Of a DNA stretch of 35,858 bases, positions 32,509-35,858 are shown one piece after another. Numbering within the stretch: the stretch's first letter is position 1; every line of letters starts with the position of its first letter. The stretch is from Lachnospiraceae bacterium (GTDB lineage: Bacteria; Bacillota; Clostridia; Lachnospirales; Lachnospiraceae). The stretch spans positions 1 to 35,858 of the forward strand of contig JAUNOA010000017.1 in assembly GCA_030531245.1 (NCBI GenBank). Direction: 5' to 3'. Position numbers and translations under genes: made by a program. A model generated the notes under the pieces. That model made no database searches. It worked only from the letters and a program-made list of their open reading frames with translations, and was not told where the DNA came from.

Positions 32509-33249
32509 TCAGTTAAGCTTGATTCCCTTAAGCAGGTCGCCGAGGCTTGTAACAGCCTTGCCTTTTTCTTCATACTTGAAGCCGTCTGACGGGTCATCGC
32601 CTCTTGACGGACGTCCCTCACGCGGAGCCTTCTCCTCGTAACCTGCAGGTGCCTCCTGAAGAGCCTTCATCGAAAGAGAAATCTTTCCGTTCTCTTTTCC
32701 GATAACCTTGACTTCAACTTCCTGTCCTTCCTTAAGAACGTCTGCCGGTGTCTTAACTCTCTTGTATGATATCTGTGAAACATGAAGAAGTCCGCTTACA
32801 CCATCGCCTAAATCGATGAATGCACCGTAATCCTTAAGTGTTTCAACCTTACCTGTAAGAACATCACCTACATTGATAGATGCAAGCTTCTCAGCCTTGC
32901 CGGACTTACGTGAAGCCTTCTCAAGTTCTCTGTGGCTCATAACCAGTCTCTTCTTTTCCTGGTCAACCGTTACAAGGAGTACTTCTATTTCTTTATTAAC
33001 AAAGTCTCCGAGATTCTCAACATGCTGAGTTGACAGATGACTTGCAGGAATAAATCCACGTACTTCATCAACCATAGCAACAACTCCACCCTTTACAGCT
33101 TCTGCAACCGTAACAGTGAACTTCTCACCATCTGCCAACATCTGTGCGAATTTCTCCCACTTGCCTGCGTCTGCATCTTCAATCTGCTTTTTGCTCTTGA
33201 ATGACTCAGCAATCTCCTTTTCAAAATCTTTCATTGTCTCCTCAGCCAT
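32509..33249 (-). CDS. S1 RNA-binding domain protein (short RpsA-like)
   Basis: A 246-residue protein with two S1 folds. The first is about 40-108 (KFTVTVAEAVKGGVVAMVDE, GFIPASHLS, RLVMSHRELE), the second about 124-196 (VGDVLTGKVETLKDYGAFID, GLLHVSQIS, KISLSMKAL). The C-terminus is charged and probably disordered. It resembles the short RpsA homologues of Firmicutes, which bind mRNA but are not classic ribosomal S1. AGGAGG is 6 nt before the ATG. A TATAAT at 33309-33314 and a stem-loop in the leader may drive and shape its expression. Confidence 0.9.
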   Translation of the reverse strand: MAEETMKDFEKEIAESFKSKKQIEDADAGKWEKFAQMLADGEKFTVTVAEAVKGGVVAMVDEVRGFIPASHLSTQHVENLGDFVNKEIEVLLVTVDQEKKRLVMSHRELEKASRKSGKAEKLASINVGDVLTGKVETLKDYGAFIDLGDGVSGLLHVSQISYKRVKTPADVLKEGQEVEVKVIGKENGKISLSMKALQEAPAGYEEKAPREGRPSRGDDPSDGFKYEEKGKAVTSLGDLLKGIKLN

Positions 33250-33283
33250 GACGAAACCTCCTATAACTTTTTTATTTTTTCAT

Positions 33284-33314
33284 CTTTGCATTATTCATGC
33301 AAAGTATAATTATA
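33284..33314 (-). promoter_or_regulatory. Possible promoter and leader hairpin of S1 protein gene
   Basis: TATAAT on minus at 33309-33314, weak -35. A perfect 8 bp hairpin follows immediately, CTTTGCAT-GAATA-ATGCAAAG (33284-33304), which would begin within a few bases of the transcript start. A 5'-end hairpin of this kind could stabilise the mRNA. No T-run follows, so it is not a terminator. Confidence 0.45.
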
Positions 33315-34599
33315 ACACTTTTACTCTGATTTTCTCAACCCTGCGGTCATTTACAATCAACGCCGTCAGTTCAAGCACTTCTTCCGTTTCCTCGTGTGAC
33401 GGACATTCATACCTGAGCTTTTCTCCTTCAGCCGGATAATGCCCGAGCATTTCAATCATCCATCCTCCCACAGTCTCCGATTCAAATTCATCCGCATCAT
33501 CCTCTTCAAGCCCGACAAGCTCAAAGAAATCATAGATATTCATGTCTCCGTCGACTTCGTACTCATTATCTCCGGTTTGTACCGATTCCTGCTCCACGAC
33601 ATCGCTCTCATCCCAGATTTCTCCGACTATCTCCTCAAGCACATCTTCAACTGTGATAAGGCCTGCCGTTCCGCCATACTCATCCGTTACTATCGCCATG
33701 TTCTGATTGGTTTCCCGAAGCGCATCCAGTACCTCCGGAAGTTTCACCGTCTTATACACAAAGCACGGCGTGTTCATAAGTTTCCTTATGTCGACATCTT
33801 CGTCATCCATCAGGCTTCTGAACAATTTGTTCATGTGGAGTGTTCCGATAATATTATCAATGGAATCTTCATAAACCGGAAGCCTTGAATATCTGGTCTT
33901 GTTTGCGATTCTCATAATCTCGTCCATAGGATCATCTATGTCTATCGCATCCATATCGACTCTTGCCGTCATAACCTCCGATGCGGAAGTCTCCGCAAAA
34001 TCGATTGCATTTTTAAGCAGTTCACTCTGATCCTTTTCAAGGATACCCTCGTCCTCTGCTGTCTCTATCATCGACTGAAGCTCTTCAACCGATTCATCTT
34101 CGTCTGTCTCTCCTTCTTCCTTTACACCTTTTGTAAAAAGATCGACAAGCTTTACAACGATCCATACCAGTGGGAAAAACAACACCATGAGAACACGTAT
34201 AAACGGTGCATATGCCATAGCCAGTGTATTCGGCTTCTTCTTGGCGATAATCTTCGGTATCGTTTCTCCGAAAATGATAACAAGCAGCGTCATCACAACC
34301 GTCGCGATCCATGTCATACTGTCACTGCCTGTCAGCATGATCACAAGGACCGACGCCAGCGACGAACTGGCGATATTGACCAGATTATTGCCGATAAGAA
34401 TCGTGCTGAGCGCACGGTCAAAATTATTTACTATGTAAAGTGCTTTTTTTGCGTGTGCCCGTACACGTTCTGACGGTGCGCTTTCCGCCTCATGCGAGAG
34501 TCTTATCTCATTGCACGATGAAAAGCTCATTTCCGATGATGAAAAGAAATGCGAACCTGCAATGCATATTATTATTCCGATTACGATTAAGACGATCAT
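33310..34599 (-). CDS. CorC/HlyC-family membrane protein with DUF21, CBS pair and C-terminal CorC domain
   Basis: A 429-residue member of the CNNM/CorC (hemolysin C) family, thought to act in magnesium or other divalent-cation efflux. Three to four membrane segments (IVLIVIGIIICIAGSHFF start, SLASVLVIML, IATVVMTLLVIIFGETIPK) form DUF21, then a CBS pair (TARVDMDAIDIDD, TDEYGGTAGLITVEDVLEEI) and the C-terminal transporter-associated domain with YEVDGDMNIYDFFELV. Its ATG overlaps the stop of the upstream paralogue (ATGA), so they may form a heteromer. Confidence 0.92.
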   Translation of the reverse strand: MIVLIVIGIIICIAGSHFFSSSEMSFSSCNEIRLSHEAESAPSERVRAHAKKALYIVNNFDRALSTILIGNNLVNIASSSLASVLVIMLTGSDSMTWIATVVMTLLVIIFGETIPKIIAKKKPNTLAMAYAPFIRVLMVLFFPLVWIVVKLVDLFTKGVKEEGETDEDESVEELQSMIETAEDEGILEKDQSELLKNAIDFAETSASEVMTARVDMDAIDIDDPMDEIMRIANKTRYSRLPVYEDSIDNIIGTLHMNKLFRSLMDDEDVDIRKLMNTPCFVYKTVKLPEVLDALRETNQNMAIVTDEYGGTAGLITVEDVLEEIVGEIWDESDVVEQESVQTGDNEYEVDGDMNIYDFFELVGLEEDDADEFESETVGGWMIEMLGHYPAEGEKLRYECPSHEETEEVLELTALIVNDRRVEKIRVKVL

Positions 34600-35621
34600 G
34601 ATACATCACCGCCCTTCACTTTATCCGGAACATTGTCCTCTTCATCGTATATCTCACCGACAAGCTCTTCAAGGATGTCCTCTACCGTGACTATTCCGAG
34701 TGACCTTCCGTCCCTGCCGACGATAACTGCCATGTTGAGTTTTCTTCGCGACATACGTTCAAGCAGTTCGTCTATTTTCACATTTCTTCCGACATAATAA
34801 ACCCGATCCATCAGTTTGCGGATATTCGGATAGTCATGATTCTTCAGATATTTTTTCATATACTTACGTATCTGAAGCATACCTACGATATTGCTGCGAC
34901 TTTCTTTATATATCGGCAGTCTGGAATGATTGCTGTCCTTTACTGTTTCGAAAATCTCCTCCGGGGCCGCATTGATATCTATTCCGACCATATCCTCAAC
35001 CGGAGTCATGATCTTTTTAACACGTGTATCATCGAAATCCATGGCAGCCTGAAGCAGATTGCTCTGATCTTCGTCAATCGACCCTTCCTCTTCCATATCT
35101 TCTATGATATCGACCAGTTCCTCTTCCGTGACCGTAATCTCAGGTTCTGCACCCGTAGCGGCTGCGGCCGCCTGACCTATCTTTGTAAGCAATGCCGATA
35201 ACGGTCTGAAAACAGTCATAAAAAACTTAACCGTACCTGCTGTCGCCAGCGCGAACTTCATGCTGTTCTTTTTGGCTATACTTTTCGGGAGCATCTCTCC
35301 TGCAAAGAAGATCACTATTGTCACGATGACAGTACTGAGTGTTACTGCGGACAGTCCCCATATCCTGGTGACTGCTACCGTGACCATAGTTGCCGCTGCG
35401 ATATGCACGATATTGGTGCATATTAAAAGTGTGGTGATTGCGCGATCGAAATTATCCAGTACGAAGAGAGCATTCTTCGCCCTCGCATCTCCGCGGTCCG
35501 CTGCAATCCTGATTCTGTTCCTTGAAACTGAAGAAAGTGCCGTCTCGGCAACAGCAAAAAAAGCTGCCAGCAAGATCAGCACCAATACGATTATAAGCGA
35601 CGCCCGACTGCCATCATCCAT
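34596..35621 (-). CDS. CorC/HlyC-family membrane protein lacking the C-terminal CorC domain
   Basis: A 341-residue paralogue of the next gene: DUF21 membrane region (LIIVLVLILLAAFFAVAETA, IVTIVIFFAGEMLPKSIAKK), then a CBS pair (SRSNIVGMLQI, RDGRSLGIVTVEDILEELVG). It stops right after the second CBS, at GEIYDEEDNVPDK, so the C-terminal transporter-associated domain of its partner is absent. It is not obviously truncated by mutation, as the end is close to the coupled start of the next gene. GGTGAG lies 8 nt before its ATG. It probably works with the neighbouring protein on ion homeostasis. Confidence 0.9.
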   Translation of the reverse strand: MDDGSRASLIIVLVLILLAAFFAVAETALSSVSRNRIRIAADRGDARAKNALFVLDNFDRAITTLLICTNIVHIAAATMVTVAVTRIWGLSAVTLSTVIVTIVIFFAGEMLPKSIAKKNSMKFALATAGTVKFFMTVFRPLSALLTKIGQAAAAATGAEPEITVTEEELVDIIEDMEEEGSIDEDQSNLLQAAMDFDDTRVKKIMTPVEDMVGIDINAAPEEIFETVKDSNHSRLPIYKESRSNIVGMLQIRKYMKKYLKNHDYPNIRKLMDRVYYVGRNVKIDELLERMSRRKLNMAVIVGRDGRSLGIVTVEDILEELVGEIYDEEDNVPDKVKGGDVS

Positions 35622-35752
35622 TATGAATTCTCACCATCCTCCGGTCTGCTTTCATGTGATGATACCGTCGCAGCTACTACGATCACTATTATTAAAGTAA
35701 TGAGCACTATAGCAGCTACTGCCGCAAGTGCTATAACAACACCTTTATCCAT
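35621..35752 (-). CDS. Putative 43-residue single-span membrane protein
   Basis: A small ORF upstream of the CorC pair. Translation gives MDKGVVIALAAVAAIVLITL, then IIVIVVAATV and a polar tail SSHESRPEDGENS. Residues 5-30 form one strongly hydrophobic span. The stop codon shares one base with the ATG of the next gene (TAATG), which suggests coupling. A promoter with TTGACT-17-TATCAT ends 8 nt before its ATG and no Shine-Dalgarno is present, so translation may be leaderless. It resembles other small membrane proteins only in general form; function unknown. It could alternatively be untranslated leader. Confidence 0.55.
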   Translation of the reverse strand: MDKGVVIALAAVAAIVLITLIIVIVVAATVSSHESRPEDGENS

Positions 35753-35760
35753 ACCAGTAT

Positions 35761-35789
35761 ATGATACTCTACGGGCATATTTCAGTCAA
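35761..35789 (-). promoter_or_regulatory. SigA-type promoter of the corC operon
   Basis: On the minus strand TTGACT (35784-35789), 17 bp spacer, TATCAT (35761-35766). Predicted start near 35754, two bases before the small ORF and about 133 bases before the first CorC gene. Confidence 0.85.
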
Positions 35790-35858
35790 GTTCACGAAGC
35801 TTCTAGACACTGTAAAGTAAATGTTGGCAAAAGTTTTTTCATACAGAAAAGCTTAACA

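Overview
The window looks like a chromosomal segment of a low-to-moderate GC Clostridia member, most plausibly Lachnospiraceae-like. The evidence is a hrcA-grpE-dnaK-dnaJ operon under a perfect CIRCE operator, a clustered tsaE-tsaB-rimI-rnz-tsaD-ispD set, a lipoprotein version of trigger factor, paired CorC-type proteins and a Gram-positive style sugar-phosphotransferase operon. The genus is inferred from gene content only. No rRNA, tRNA or CRISPR array was recognised.

Region 1 (1-11.2 kb, minus strand) is a cell-surface polysaccharide locus. In transcription order it holds a polyprenyl sugar-phosphate transferase, two GT2 glycosyltransferases, an ABC-2 exporter (wzm, wzt), an fdtA-like dTDP-ketosugar isomerase, a DegT aminotransferase, a GNAT acetyltransferase, a large two-domain glycosyltransferase and ugd. 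Together these suggest a glycan containing a 3-acetamido-3,6-dideoxyhexose, built on a lipid carrier and exported by an ABC transporter. The ugd gene is cut off at codon 276 by an IS66-family element whose GTAA-type end lies at 1151 and which runs off the left edge of the window. The locus looks more AT-rich than the housekeeping genes to its right.

Region 2 (11.3-17.8 kb, minus) is housekeeping: ispD, tsaD, rnz, rimI, tsaB, tsaE (tRNA t6A synthesis, tRNA 3' processing, S18 acetylation, isoprenoid synthesis), then tex. Region 3 (17.8-18.9 kb, plus) has a small membrane protein and a secreted protein ending at a shared terminator. Region 4 (18.9-26.5 kb, minus) has a compact aroC, an NCS2 purine permease and the HrcA-regulated heat-shock operon. 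Region 5 has a secreted 3D-like protein on plus (26.7-27.4 kb), then on minus eda, a DUF554 protein, an RluA-type pseudouridine synthase, a GIY-YIG protein, the trigger-factor-like lipoprotein, an M18 aminopeptidase, a two-S1-domain protein, two CorC-family membrane proteins and a 43-codon membrane ORF.

The most unusual signal is a pair of 115-137 bp palindromic elements (15466-15602 and 29534-29648). They share about 75 core positions of which only two differ, and those two pair with each other (T-A versus C-G). The outer stems have unrelated sequences yet are self-complementary in each copy. Also notable are three promoters whose -10 boxes lie 8-9 nt before start codons that lack a Shine-Dalgarno (candidate leaderless mRNAs), an AGCGAG-rich patch between dnaK and dnaJ, the IS66-truncated ugd, the exported trigger-factor homologue and the short chorismate synthase.
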